From an uncultured Eubacteriales bacterium (lineage in GTDB: Bacteria; Bacillota; Clostridia; Oscillospirales; Oscillospiraceae), in the NCBI GenBank assembly GCA_900320765.1, contig ONTN01000009.1, forward strand, positions 1 to 18,282: DNA of 18,282 nt, in the 5' to 3' direction. The position numbers were made by a program, and so were the translations under genes. Shown piece after piece: positions 1 to 6,239 of the stretch (positions are counted from its first letter, which is position 1; the number at the start of each line of letters is the position of its first letter). The notes beneath the pieces were generated by a model. That model was not told the DNA's origin. It worked only from the letters and a program-made list of their open reading frames with translations, and did no database searches.

Positions 1-1
1 C

Positions 2-364
2 TTAAAAAGTGATGTTCAGCAGATCGACAAAAAACGAAGCGGGGAACTGCTGGGTTTTGCGGAGGAAGCTCGTATAGTCGCGGATCGCGTCGTCGACGTC
101 CTCTGTGTCATGGGAACCCGCGGTGTAAGCGCTGTACGACGAAATCAACGAGCGATAATCGCCGGCTGCGGCTGCGGTGTGCGCCTCGCTCCTGAGCTCG
201 CCCAGACCGTTTTCGTCCGCAAATTCAAGTACTTCCTCATACAGTTCATCGCAGACGCGGTTATAGCGCTTCTCCATCTTGATCTTAGCGTTAAGGCAAG
301 TGGAGGAAACGATCAGCAGAAGGCAGATGACAACCGCGAAAAAAGGGCTTTTGAACAGCTTCAT
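2..364 (-). CDS. Small membrane-anchored protein of unknown function
   Basis: This 120-residue protein is the third gene of the xpaC-telA operon, with its start 6 bases after the telA stop codon. Residues 7-22 form a hydrophobic stretch after a short basic N-terminus (MKLFK), so the protein is probably exported or anchored by an uncleaved signal segment. The rest is predicted soluble and acidic, rich in Glu, Asp, Ala and Tyr, with no motif I recognise. A Cys after the hydrophobic stretch (SSTC) is a poor lipobox because Thr occupies the -1 position, so I do not call it a lipoprotein. The ribosome binding site is weak (GAG inside the telA end), which suggests translational coupling to telA. 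The stop codon is at positions 2-4, so the gene is complete, but what follows is outside the window. Context suggests a role in the same envelope-associated process as XpaC and TelA; the function is unknown. Confidence 0.75.
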   Translation of the reverse strand: MKLFKSPFFAVVICLLLIVSSTCLNAKIKMEKRYNRVCDELYEEVLEFADENGLGELRSEAHTAAAAGDYRSLISSYSAYTAGSHDTEDVDDAIRDYTSFLRKTQQFPASFFVDLLNITF

Positions 365-370
365 TTACTC

Positions 371-1525
371 TCAGCCCTTCATTTCAAGCAGCTTCTGCTT
401 GAGCTGGCCCTCGATGCGTCCCAGCTCTTCTTCGGCCTGGATGCGCTTGGCGCGGCCCTCGTCCTGGATCCTGCGGACCTCGTCGAGGGTGGCGATCAGC
501 TCCTGATTGGTCTTCTTGAGCGTTTCGATATCGACGATGCCGCGCTCGGACTCGCGGGCGACGTTCACGCTGCCCTGGTGGAGCGCCTGGGCATTGCTCT
601 GGAGAAGCTGATTGGTCACATCGGTCACCTCACGCTGGGCCTTCATGGCCTCCTCGGAATGGTACATCGACAGCCCCAGCACCATCTGCTGCTTCCACAG
701 GGGGATCGTATTCACGATGGAGGAGCGGATCTTCTCGGACATGAGGGTGTCGTTGTTCTGGATCAGACGGATCTGCGGCGCCATCTGCAGAGAGATCGTG
801 CGCGTCAGCTCGAGATCGTGGATCTTCTTCTCAAAGCGGCCGATCATGTTGGCAAAATCGTTCGCTGCCTGGGCGTCCTCGGGAAGGCCGGACTCCTGCG
901 CTTTGCGCTGCATTTCGGGCAGGTCAACGTCACGCAGCTCCTTGATGCGCAGCTTGCCGGCGATGATGTACATCGACAGCTCCTTCATGTATTCCTGATT
1001 CTTCTCGTACATGCGGTCCATCAGGCTGATGTCCTTGAGAAGAGTGACCTCGTGACGCTCGAGCTGCTCAACGATCTTGTCGACGTTGACCTCGGCCTTG
1101 TCGTACTGTGCCTTCATGGAGGCGATATCCTGCTTGGCCTTGTTGAACAGGCCGCGCAGACCTTTTCTCTGCTCGGGATCAAAGTTCAGGCCCTTGAGCT
1201 CGACGACGAGATCGCTGAGCATGTTGCCGACTTCGCCGAGATCCTTGGTACGCACGGCGCTGAGAGCTGAATCCGAAAACTCTGAGATATTCTTCTGCGC
1301 GTTGCTGCCGTAGTTGAGTACCTGCTCGGTGTTGAGCACGTCGATCTTCTTGGAAAACTCGGTTACGGCGGCCTGCTCGGCGGGGGAGAGCTTGCTGAGC
1401 TCCAGACGCTCGACGGGAATATCCTCGATCTTTTCCTCTTCCTTGGCCTCGACGGCAGCGGCGGCGACGGCCTGAGCGTTCGGCTCAAGCGTCAGGCTGG
1501 GGATGTAGCTGGTTTCTTCACTCAT
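371..1525 (-). CDS. telA: Toxic anion resistance family protein (TelA)
   Basis: The 384-residue product matches the TelA/toxic anion resistance family in length and pattern. It is a soluble, highly charged, mostly helical protein with no membrane segment. The C-terminal half carries the recognisable family signature: an LWKQQM segment (about residue 277), then VTNQLLQSN, then an ERGIVDIETLKKTN block, ending in long Glu/Arg/Lys-rich coiled coil. The first 50 residues are an Ala/Glu-rich low-complexity tail. Start ATG at 1525 is preceded by AAAGGA with about 8 bases spacing. It lies 17 bases behind xpaC, so the two are co-transcribed. The family is linked to tellurite and other stress resistance and often sits beside XpaC; the biochemical role is not settled, and an envelope-stress function is inference from family knowledge. 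Confidence 0.93.
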   Translation of the reverse strand: MSEETSYIPSLTLEPNAQAVAAAAVEAKEEEKIEDIPVERLELSKLSPAEQAAVTEFSKKIDVLNTEQVLNYGSNAQKNISEFSDSALSAVRTKDLGEVGNMLSDLVVELKGLNFDPEQRKGLRGLFNKAKQDIASMKAQYDKAEVNVDKIVEQLERHEVTLLKDISLMDRMYEKNQEYMKELSMYIIAGKLRIKELRDVDLPEMQRKAQESGLPEDAQAANDFANMIGRFEKKIHDLELTRTISLQMAPQIRLIQNNDTLMSEKIRSSIVNTIPLWKQQMVLGLSMYHSEEAMKAQREVTDVTNQLLQSNAQALHQGSVNVARESERGIVDIETLKKTNQELIATLDEVRRIQDEGRAKRIQAEEELGRIEGQLKQKLLEMKG

Positions 1526-1542
1526 AGTTTCGTTCCTTTCTG

Positions 1543-2322
1543 TTATTGCGGCATCTGCTGGAGCTGACCCTGCGCCTGCATCTGCTGCTCACGTTGTTTT
1601 TTCTTGGCCTGAGCGGAGAGATCAAACTCGTCGTCGCCGGCGAGCCCCTCGCGCGCAAGCATGGTGTTCATGACTTCGATATCCGTCTCAATGTCAAGAG
1701 CCTGGTTTTCAAACAGCGAATCGAGACGCTTCTTGTAGGCGGCGATGGCCGCGTCGAGCATCTCATTGATGCTCTTCATGCTTTTATCGAGGTTTTCGCC
1801 CTCGATGCCGAGCGAGCTCATCCTGTCATAGGAGTTGAGCAGCTTGAGCGTTGTCGGCAGATAGTAGTTCATAAACTTTTTGATCTGCGGGATGTCCTTG
1901 GGGTCGTGGATGGCGTCCTGCGTGATCTTGTCGGTGATGCGCATGATCTCGTTGATCTTGGCGCGGACCTCCGGATCCTTGATGGACATATACAGCCGAC
2001 CCATCTCACTCAGCGCGCGGTTGCCCTCCTCCAGGATCGGATCGACCTCCGGGCCGTAGCTCTTCTTTTTGGGGTTTTTCTTCGCTTCTTCGGCCTGCTT
2101 GGCGATGCTCGCCGCGGCGGCGTCCGCCGCTTCCTTTTCCTTTTTCATCGCCCGTTTGGCGGAGGCTTTCCCCGCAATAAAGGCTCCGATCGAGCAGAGC
2201 CCGAGCGTCAACAGGATCCCCCACAGCTCATAGAGGGGGAAGAAGGTGGCGGAAAACAGCCATATGATTGCAAAAACATACAGCGGCGTCAAAAAACCGC
2301 CGCGTCCTCTGTGATTGCGCAA
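1543..2322 (-). CDS. xpaC: XpaC family membrane protein (5-bromo-4-chloroindolyl phosphate hydrolysis protein family)
   Basis: A 259-residue protein with two closely spaced N-terminal membrane segments (about residues 11-28 and 33-50), then a basic/acidic Ala-Lys-Glu linker and a helical cytoplasmic domain from about residue 95. That domain carries the XpaC pattern, with the conserved stretches KINEIMRITDKI and MNYYLPTTLKLL. The Gln-rich C-terminus (QQMQAQGQLQQMPQ) is low complexity. Initiation is at a TTG codon at 2322: a strong GGAGGAG lies at 2330-2336, 7 bases upstream, and no better start is nearby. It is the first gene of the xpaC-telA-small ORF operon, reading from the promoter at 2357-2385. 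XpaC was named for hydrolysis of a chromogenic phosphate, but the physiological function is unclear; pairing with telA is common in Firmicutes. Confidence 0.9.
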   Translation of the reverse strand: MRNHRGRGGFLTPLYVFAIIWLFSATFFPLYELWGILLTLGLCSIGAFIAGKASAKRAMKKEKEAADAAAASIAKQAEEAKKNPKKKSYGPEVDPILEEGNRALSEMGRLYMSIKDPEVRAKINEIMRITDKITQDAIHDPKDIPQIKKFMNYYLPTTLKLLNSYDRMSSLGIEGENLDKSMKSINEMLDAAIAAYKKRLDSLFENQALDIETDIEVMNTMLAREGLAGDDEFDLSAQAKKKQREQQMQAQGQLQQMPQ

Positions 2323-2356
2323 GATGCTTCTCCTCCGTGTCTTTTCTTTTCAGTTT

Positions 2357-2385
2357 ATTTTATTACGATTTATCTGCCGCGTCAA
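2357..2385 (-). promoter_or_regulatory. Sigma-A-type promoter of the xpaC-telA operon
   Basis: On the minus strand a -35 box TTGACG (2385-2380) and a -10 box TAAAAT (2362-2357) are separated by exactly 17 bases, and the TTG start of xpaC lies about 35 bases beyond the -10. Predicted transcription start is near 2350. This is a near-consensus housekeeping promoter; it has not been tested. Confidence 0.75.
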
Positions 2386-2500
2386 GAGAAAAGGCGGGGG
2401 AGCGCGTGAACGAGAAATGACGGAAACATGAACGAAAAATGAATTCTGCAAAAGAAAGGGAAAAAGGCCTTTTTTTGCGATTTTTCGGGCATTTTCACTA

Positions 2501-2529
2501 TTGCCCGAAGAGGCGATAGGTGGTAAAAT
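2501..2529 (+). promoter_or_regulatory. Sigma-A-type promoter of the rpe-recR block
   Basis: A -35 box TTGCCC (2501-2506) and a -10 box TAAAAT (2524-2529) are spaced by 17 bases, giving a predicted start near 2536 and a leader of about 50 bases before rpe. It diverges from the xpaC promoter. The DNA between the two promoters (2386-2500) is A/T-tract rich and holds a short AAAAAGGCCTTTTT palindrome, with no gene. Confidence 0.7.
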
Positions 2530-2589
2530 TTATGTATTGTAATGAAGCCCGAGATTCTCACGTCAAACGGGATCCGAAAGGAGAGCATG

Positions 2590-3243
2590 ATGATCAAGAT
2601 CGCTCCCTCCATTTTATCCGCCGATTTTTCCAGGCTCGGAGCCGAGGTAGAGGATATCCGCCTCGGCGGCGCCGATTATGTGCATTTTGACGTGATGGAC
2701 GGCCGCTTCGTTCCCAACATTTCCATCGGCATCCCCGTTTTGAAGTCTCTGCGCGCCGCAACGGAGCTCTTTATCGACGCCCATTTGATGATCGAAGAGC
2801 CCGTCCGCTACGCCGAGGCCTTCTGCCGCGCGGGAGCGGATCTTGTCAATTTTCACGTCGAGGCCGACAGCGAGGAGAATATCCTTGCCGCGATCGAAAA
2901 AACGCGCGCGCTTGGGAAAAAATCCGGCGTCACGCTCAAGCCCGGCACGGCCGCCGAAGCGGCGCTGCCCTTTATCGAGAAGGTAGACCTGATCCTTGTG
3001 ATGACGGTCGAGCCCGGCTTTGGCGGACAGAGCTTCATGCACGGCATGCTCCCGAAGATCGAGACGATCCGCGGCTATATCGAACGGTATCATCCTCTCT
3101 GCGAGCTGGAGGTCGACGGCGGTATTGATAAAAATACGGCCGCGCTGGTCAAGACGGCGGGGGCCGACGTGCTCGTCGCGGGCAGCTCGGTATTCAAAGC
3201 CCAAGACCGCGCCAAAGCGATTTGCGAACTGAAAAACGCCTGA
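2590..3243 (+). CDS. rpe: Ribulose-phosphate 3-epimerase
   Basis: A 217-residue TIM-barrel enzyme that interconverts D-ribulose 5-phosphate and D-xylulose 5-phosphate in the pentose phosphate pathway in the cytosol. All family landmarks are present: N-terminal IAPSILSADF, VHFDVMDG with His32 and Asp34, DAHLMI with His65, the VEPGFGGQ loop at 140-147, ELEVDGGI with Asp176, and the phosphate-binding VAGSSVF near 196-202. Asp34 and Asp176 are the acid/base pair; His32, Asp34, His65 and Asp176 form the metal site by family knowledge. I place the start at the second of two adjacent ATGs (2590): AAAGGAG at 2577-2583 is 6 bases from it but only 3 from the ATG at 2587, and it gives the usual MIKIAPSIL terminus. 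An in-frame ATG at 2542 would add 16 residues foreign to the family. recR follows after 13 bases, so the two are co-transcribed. Confidence 0.97.
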   Translation: MIKIAPSILSADFSRLGAEVEDIRLGGADYVHFDVMDGRFVPNISIGIPVLKSLRAATELFIDAHLMIEEPVRYAEAFCRAGADLVNFHVEADSEENILAAIEKTRALGKKSGVTLKPGTAAEAALPFIEKVDLILVMTVEPGFGGQSFMHGMLPKIETIRGYIERYHPLCELEVDGGIDKNTAALVKTAGADVLVAGSSVFKAQDRAKAICELKNA

Positions 3244-3256
3244 GGAGTAAAAGAGT

Positions 3257-3856
3257 ATGTCCTTTTTCCCTTCTTCGCTTGAAAACCTGATCGACGCCTT
3301 TGCCTCTCTGCCCGGTATTGGGAAGAAGAGCGCGCAGAGGCTGGCTTTCTACCTGCTTGCCCAGCCGGACGAGACGGCGCAGGCCTTTGCCGACGCGATC
3401 AGCGAGGCGAAGAAGAGCGTGCATTGCTGCAGGATCTGCCAGAACCTCACCGACGGCGAGGTCTGTGCGATCTGCCGCAGCGACAGACGCGAGAAGGGTA
3501 CGATCTGCGTCGTGTCCGAACCGCGCGACGTGGCCAGCATCGAGCGCGGGCGCGAATACAACGGCACCTATCACGTCCTCCACGGGGCTCTCTCTCCGAT
3601 GAACCACGTGGGGCCGGACGATATCCGCATCAAGGAGCTGCTCGTCCGCGTCGCCGACAGCGAGGTGGAGGAGGTCATCATGGCGACCAATCCCGACACC
3701 GAGGGCGAAGCCACGGCCATGTATATCTCGCGCCTTCTCAAGCCCTTTAACGTCAAGGTCACGCGCCTGGCTTACGGTATCCCCGTGGGCTCCAACCTCG
3801 AGTTTGCCGACGACGCAACGCTCAACCGCGCGCTTGAGGGCAGAACGGAAATGTGA
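3257..3856 (+). CDS. recR: Recombination mediator protein RecR
   Basis: A 199-residue protein of normal family length that works with RecF/RecO to load RecA on gapped single-stranded DNA during repair. Domains in order: helix-hairpin-helix LPGIGKKSAQRLAF (residues 18-31), a four-cysteine zinc motif (Cys58, Cys61, Cys70, Cys73), then a Toprim domain beginning ICVVSEP (Glu88) with the MATNPDTEGEAT segment at 142-153. The family C-terminus (LAYGIPVGSNLEFAD, ending RALEGRTEM) is intact. The start ATG is preceded by GGAG at 3244-3247, right after the rpe stop. In many Firmicutes recR follows dnaX and ybaB; here it follows rpe, so the usual replication neighbourhood has been broken up. Confidence 0.97.
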   Translation: MSFFPSSLENLIDAFASLPGIGKKSAQRLAFYLLAQPDETAQAFADAISEAKKSVHCCRICQNLTDGEVCAICRSDRREKGTICVVSEPRDVASIERGREYNGTYHVLHGALSPMNHVGPDDIRIKELLVRVADSEVEEVIMATNPDTEGEATAMYISRLLKPFNVKVTRLAYGIPVGSNLEFADDATLNRALEGRTEM

Positions 3857-3859
3857 TCG

Positions 3860-3883
3860 GCCCGGTATAGAACGGGCGTCTTT
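3860..3883 (+). terminator. Weak hairpin after recR, possible partial terminator
   Basis: GCCCG (3860-3864) pairs with CGGGC (3873-3877) around an 8-base loop, followed by GTCTTT. The 5-bp stem and the poor T-run make it at best a leaky terminator between recR and rnj. Confidence 0.3.
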
Positions 3884-3894
3884 GCGGGAACAAT

Positions 3895-3941
3895 CATATA
3901 CGGGATACATATCTTCCGTATATGTGAATTACGGAATACAT
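3895..3941 (+). promoter_or_regulatory. Inverted and direct repeats in the rnj leader
   Basis: CATATACGG (3895-3903) and CCGTATATG (3916-3924) form a perfect 9-bp inverted repeat with a 12-base spacer. Overlapping it, the 12-mer TACGGGATACAT (3899-3910) recurs as TACGGAATACAT (3930-3941), one mismatch, 31 bases downstream. The structure ends 17 bases before the rnj start, so it could act as an RNA stem-loop or a protein site. No convincing promoter is visible here. Confidence 0.5.
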
Positions 3942-3958
3942 TGATGAATGGAGGATCT

Positions 3959-5617
3959 ATGATCTCAAAACTGAAAATCATCCCTCTTGGCGGCCTCGGT
4001 GAGGTTGGCAAGAATATGACCGTTTTTGAATTTGGAAGCGATATCATTATCGTGGACTGCGGTATGGGATTTCCGGACGAGGACATGTACGGCGTCGACA
4101 TTGTCCTCCCTGATCTCACATACCTCAAAACGAACGCAAACCGCATCCGCGGTCTCATCCTCACGCACGGACATGAGGACCACATCGGTGCCGTACCCTA
4201 TTTCATACGTGAGCTCAACGTACCCATCTATACGATGCCGCTGACGGCCGCGCTGGTGGAATTGAAGCTGGAGGAGCACGATCTGCTCTACAACACACAG
4301 ATCTTTATCCGCAAGACGGGCTCGCCTTTCCGCCTCGGCGCCTTCACGATCGAATTCATACACGTCAACCACAGCATCCCCGACTCCGTGGCGCTGGCCA
4401 TCGGCACGCCGCTCGGCACCGTGATCCACACGGGCGATTTCAAAATCGACCTCACGCCAATCTCCGGGGGCATGATCGATCTCACGCGCTTCGGTCAGCT
4501 CGGCAAAGACGGCGTGCTTGCTCTGCTCAGCGACTCGACCAACGCGGAGAATCCGGGGCACTCCGCCTCGGAACGCAAGGTGGGGGACAGCTTTGACAAG
4601 CTCTTCACCGGCTGTGACAAACGCATCATCATCACCACCTTCGCCTCAAACGTACACCGACTCCAGCAGATCATCACGGTAGCCGCCAAGCACGGCCGCA
4701 AGGTAGCGATTACCGGGCGCAGCATGGAGAACATCCTGCGCGTATCGACGATCCTGGGCTATATGGATATTCCCGAGAACGTCATGACGGACATCGAGCA
4801 TATCAATAAACTGCCCAAGGACCAGGTCGTGATCATTTCCACCGGCAGCCAGGGCGAGAGTATGTCCGCGCTCTACCGCATGGCTTTTTCCGAGCATAAG
4901 CAGGTCACGATCGGCGCGGGGGACCGCGTGATCATTTCGGCATCGGCCATTCCCGGCAACGAGACGACGATCAGCCGTGTGATCGACGCGCTCTTCCACA
5001 AGGGCGCGGAGGTCATCTACGACCGTCACACGGATCTGCACGTCTCCGGCCATGCCTGCCAGGAGGAGCACAAAATGATGCTCGCCCTGACGAAGCCGAA
5101 ATACTTTATTCCCGTCCACGGCGAATACCGTATGCTTGTGAGGCACGCGGAGCTCGGCAGGCTGATGGGCGTCGCGTCCCAGAACATCGTCCTCGCAGAG
5201 AACGGCGACGTGATCGAGATCGGCAAGAAAGGCATCAGCAAGGAGAGCAGCGTCCAGGCGGGCGCCGTCCTGCTTGCGGGCGGCGGCACAGGCGAGATCG
5301 GCAGCGTCGTGATGCGTGACCGCCACAAGCTGGCGGAGGACGGCATGGTCGTTGTCGTGATGTCCTATTCTTCCTATGACCATAAGATCCTCGGCGAGCC
5401 CGAAATCGTCACCCGCGGCTTTATTTATGTGAAAGAGGCCGAGGAACTGATGGAAGAGCTCAAACGGGTCACGCTCGAGGCGATCGAAAGCTGCGAAAAG
5501 GCAAAGATCGTCGATTGGAGCGCGATCAAGAGCAAGGTCAAAAGCAGCGTCTCCGGCTATCTCTTCAGACGCCTGAACCGCAGCCCGATGATCCTGCCCG
5601 TTATTACGGAGGTCTGA
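3959..5617 (+). CDS. rnj: Ribonuclease J
   Basis: A 552-residue metallo-beta-lactamase/beta-CASP ribonuclease for mRNA turnover and rRNA maturation, with endonuclease and 5'-3' exonuclease activity in the family. The zinc motif THGHEDHIG (His70, His72, Asp74, His75) is intact, with His138 in VNHSIPDS and Asp160 in HTGDFK. The beta-CASP region shows SDSTNAENPG (191-200), TTFASNVHR and ITGRSMEN. A later SGHA...H segment and the IPVHGEYR block (about 387-394) complete the active site. The C-terminal domain ends NRSPMILPVITEV, typical of the family. Start at 3959 is chosen because GGAGG lies at 3950-3954 and the product begins with the family MISKLKIIPLGGLGE; a TTG at 3941 would only add six residues across the ribosome binding site. 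The next gene's ribosome binding site lies inside the rnj 3' end. Confidence 0.97.
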   Translation: MISKLKIIPLGGLGEVGKNMTVFEFGSDIIIVDCGMGFPDEDMYGVDIVLPDLTYLKTNANRIRGLILTHGHEDHIGAVPYFIRELNVPIYTMPLTAALVELKLEEHDLLYNTQIFIRKTGSPFRLGAFTIEFIHVNHSIPDSVALAIGTPLGTVIHTGDFKIDLTPISGGMIDLTRFGQLGKDGVLALLSDSTNAENPGHSASERKVGDSFDKLFTGCDKRIIITTFASNVHRLQQIITVAAKHGRKVAITGRSMENILRVSTILGYMDIPENVMTDIEHINKLPKDQVVIISTGSQGESMSALYRMAFSEHKQVTIGAGDRVIISASAIPGNETTISRVIDALFHKGAEVIYDRHTDLHVSGHACQEEHKMMLALTKPKYFIPVHGEYRMLVRHAELGRLMGVASQNIVLAENGDVIEIGKKGISKESSVQAGAVLLAGGGTGEIGSVVMRDRHKLAEDGMVVVVMSYSSYDHKILGEPEIVTRGFIYVKEAEELMEELKRVTLEAIESCEKAKIVDWSAIKSKVKSSVSGYLFRRLNRSPMILPVITEV

Positions 5618-5619
5618 GG

Positions 5620-5952
5620 ATGAACATCCAGATCTTCGGCAAGTCCAAATGCTTCGATACGAAGAAGGCAGAACGCTATTTTAAGGAGCGCCGGATCAAG
5701 TATCAATATATCGACGTGCTCAGATACGGCATGAGCAGGGGAGAGCTCTCCTCCGTCAAAAACGCGGTCGGTTTGGACGCGCTGATCGACAGCGCGGACG
5801 AGGACTATCCGCTCGTGCAATATCTGGCCTCGGCCGAGGCAAAGCTCGAGAAGCTTTTCGAGGACCCGTATTTGATCAAAACTCCCGTCGTGCGCAACGG
5901 CAAACAGGCTACCGTCGGCTATTGCCCGGAGGTCTGGAAGAACTGGAAATAA
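5620..5952 (+). CDS. ArsC/Spx family thioredoxin-fold protein
   Basis: A 110-residue protein of the arsenate reductase/Spx family. It begins MNIQIFGKSKC, placing Cys11 at the usual active-site position at the end of the first strand, followed by DTKKAERYFKERRI, and later the cis-Pro segment KTPVVRNGK (about residues 88-96) typical of this fold. The residues after Cys11 are Phe-Asp-Thr, so there is no CXXC as in Spx; a second Cys lies near the C-terminus (VGYCPEVW). Whether it is a reductase, a transcription-modulating Spx relative or a thiol-stress protein cannot be told from sequence. The start ATG is 2 bases after the rnj stop, and its ribosome binding site GGAGG (5608-5612) lies inside rnj, so translation is probably coupled. 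The gene closes the operon. Confidence 0.85.
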   Translation: MNIQIFGKSKCFDTKKAERYFKERRIKYQYIDVLRYGMSRGELSSVKNAVGLDALIDSADEDYPLVQYLASAEAKLEKLFEDPYLIKTPVVRNGKQATVGYCPEVWKNWK

Positions 5953-5965
5953 AAGAAAACACAAA

Positions 5966-6001
5966 AGCTCTTATCTCAAAAGAGATGGGAGCTGTTTTTT
6001 T
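5966..6001 (+). terminator. Strong intrinsic terminator of the housekeeping block
   Basis: A 12-bp stem (5966-5977 with 5982-5993, including two G-T wobbles) closes an AAAA tetraloop and is followed by G and seven T residues (5995-6001). An A-rich tract just upstream could extend the stem against the T-run. It separates the rnj operon from the pilus locus. Confidence 0.92.
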
Positions 6002-6074
6002 ACGATCGTATCGCGTTTCATGTGAAAACGGGAGAATTTTTTGTAATTTATTGTAAGAATTCGCGTTCATATTG

Positions 6075-6103
6075 TTGACATAACATGAATGTTGGATTAT
6101 CAT
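6075..6103 (+). promoter_or_regulatory. Near-consensus promoter of the pilus locus
   Basis: A consensus -35 box TTGACA (6075-6080) and -10 box TATCAT (6098-6103) are separated by exactly 17 bases. AT-rich DNA upstream (6029-6060) could act as an UP element. Predicted start is near 6110, leaving a leader of about 130 bases. Short repeats around the boxes (TCATATT at 6067-6073 and 6100-6106; TTCAT/ATGAA at 6066-6070 and 6086-6090) could be operators, but they are too short to claim. Confidence 0.8.
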
Positions 6104-6144
6104 ATTCAAATTGAAAGATGGGTTTCTATGCGAAGAGTTGCCTG

Positions 6145-6195
6145 AAAGCAAAAGAAAAAATGCTTTGAGTGTCATTCTTCTCACGATAGAATGAC
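6145..6195 (+). promoter_or_regulatory. Two stem-loops in the 5' leader of the adhesin mRNA
   Basis: AAAGCA (6145-6150) pairs with TGCTTT (6161-6166) around an A-rich 10-base loop. GTCATTCT (6171-6178) pairs perfectly with AGAATGAC (6188-6195) around a 9-base loop. Both lie between the predicted transcription start and the ribosome binding site. Neither has a T-run, so they are not terminators as they stand; mRNA stability or control of translation is possible. No known riboswitch class was recognised. Confidence 0.5.
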
Positions 6196-6239
6196 TGTCT
6201 TCATACTTACTCGATTATTAGTGAAAGGTGGTGAGCGTA

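Noticed and set aside
110..1270. Long plus-strand open frame (386 codons) opposite telA
   Set aside because: It is a shadow of telA: the minus-strand protein matches a known family, while the plus-strand translation is Leu/His-rich with no family resemblance and no ribosome binding site.
2461..2477. AAAAAGGCCTTTTTT palindrome as a terminator
   Set aside because: It lies upstream of both divergent genes, where no transcript should end, and has only a weak A/T stem with no loop.
6061..6106. Short direct and inverted repeats around the pilus promoter as operators
   Set aside because: Five- to seven-base matches in AT-rich DNA are expected by chance, and no known regulator site is matched.
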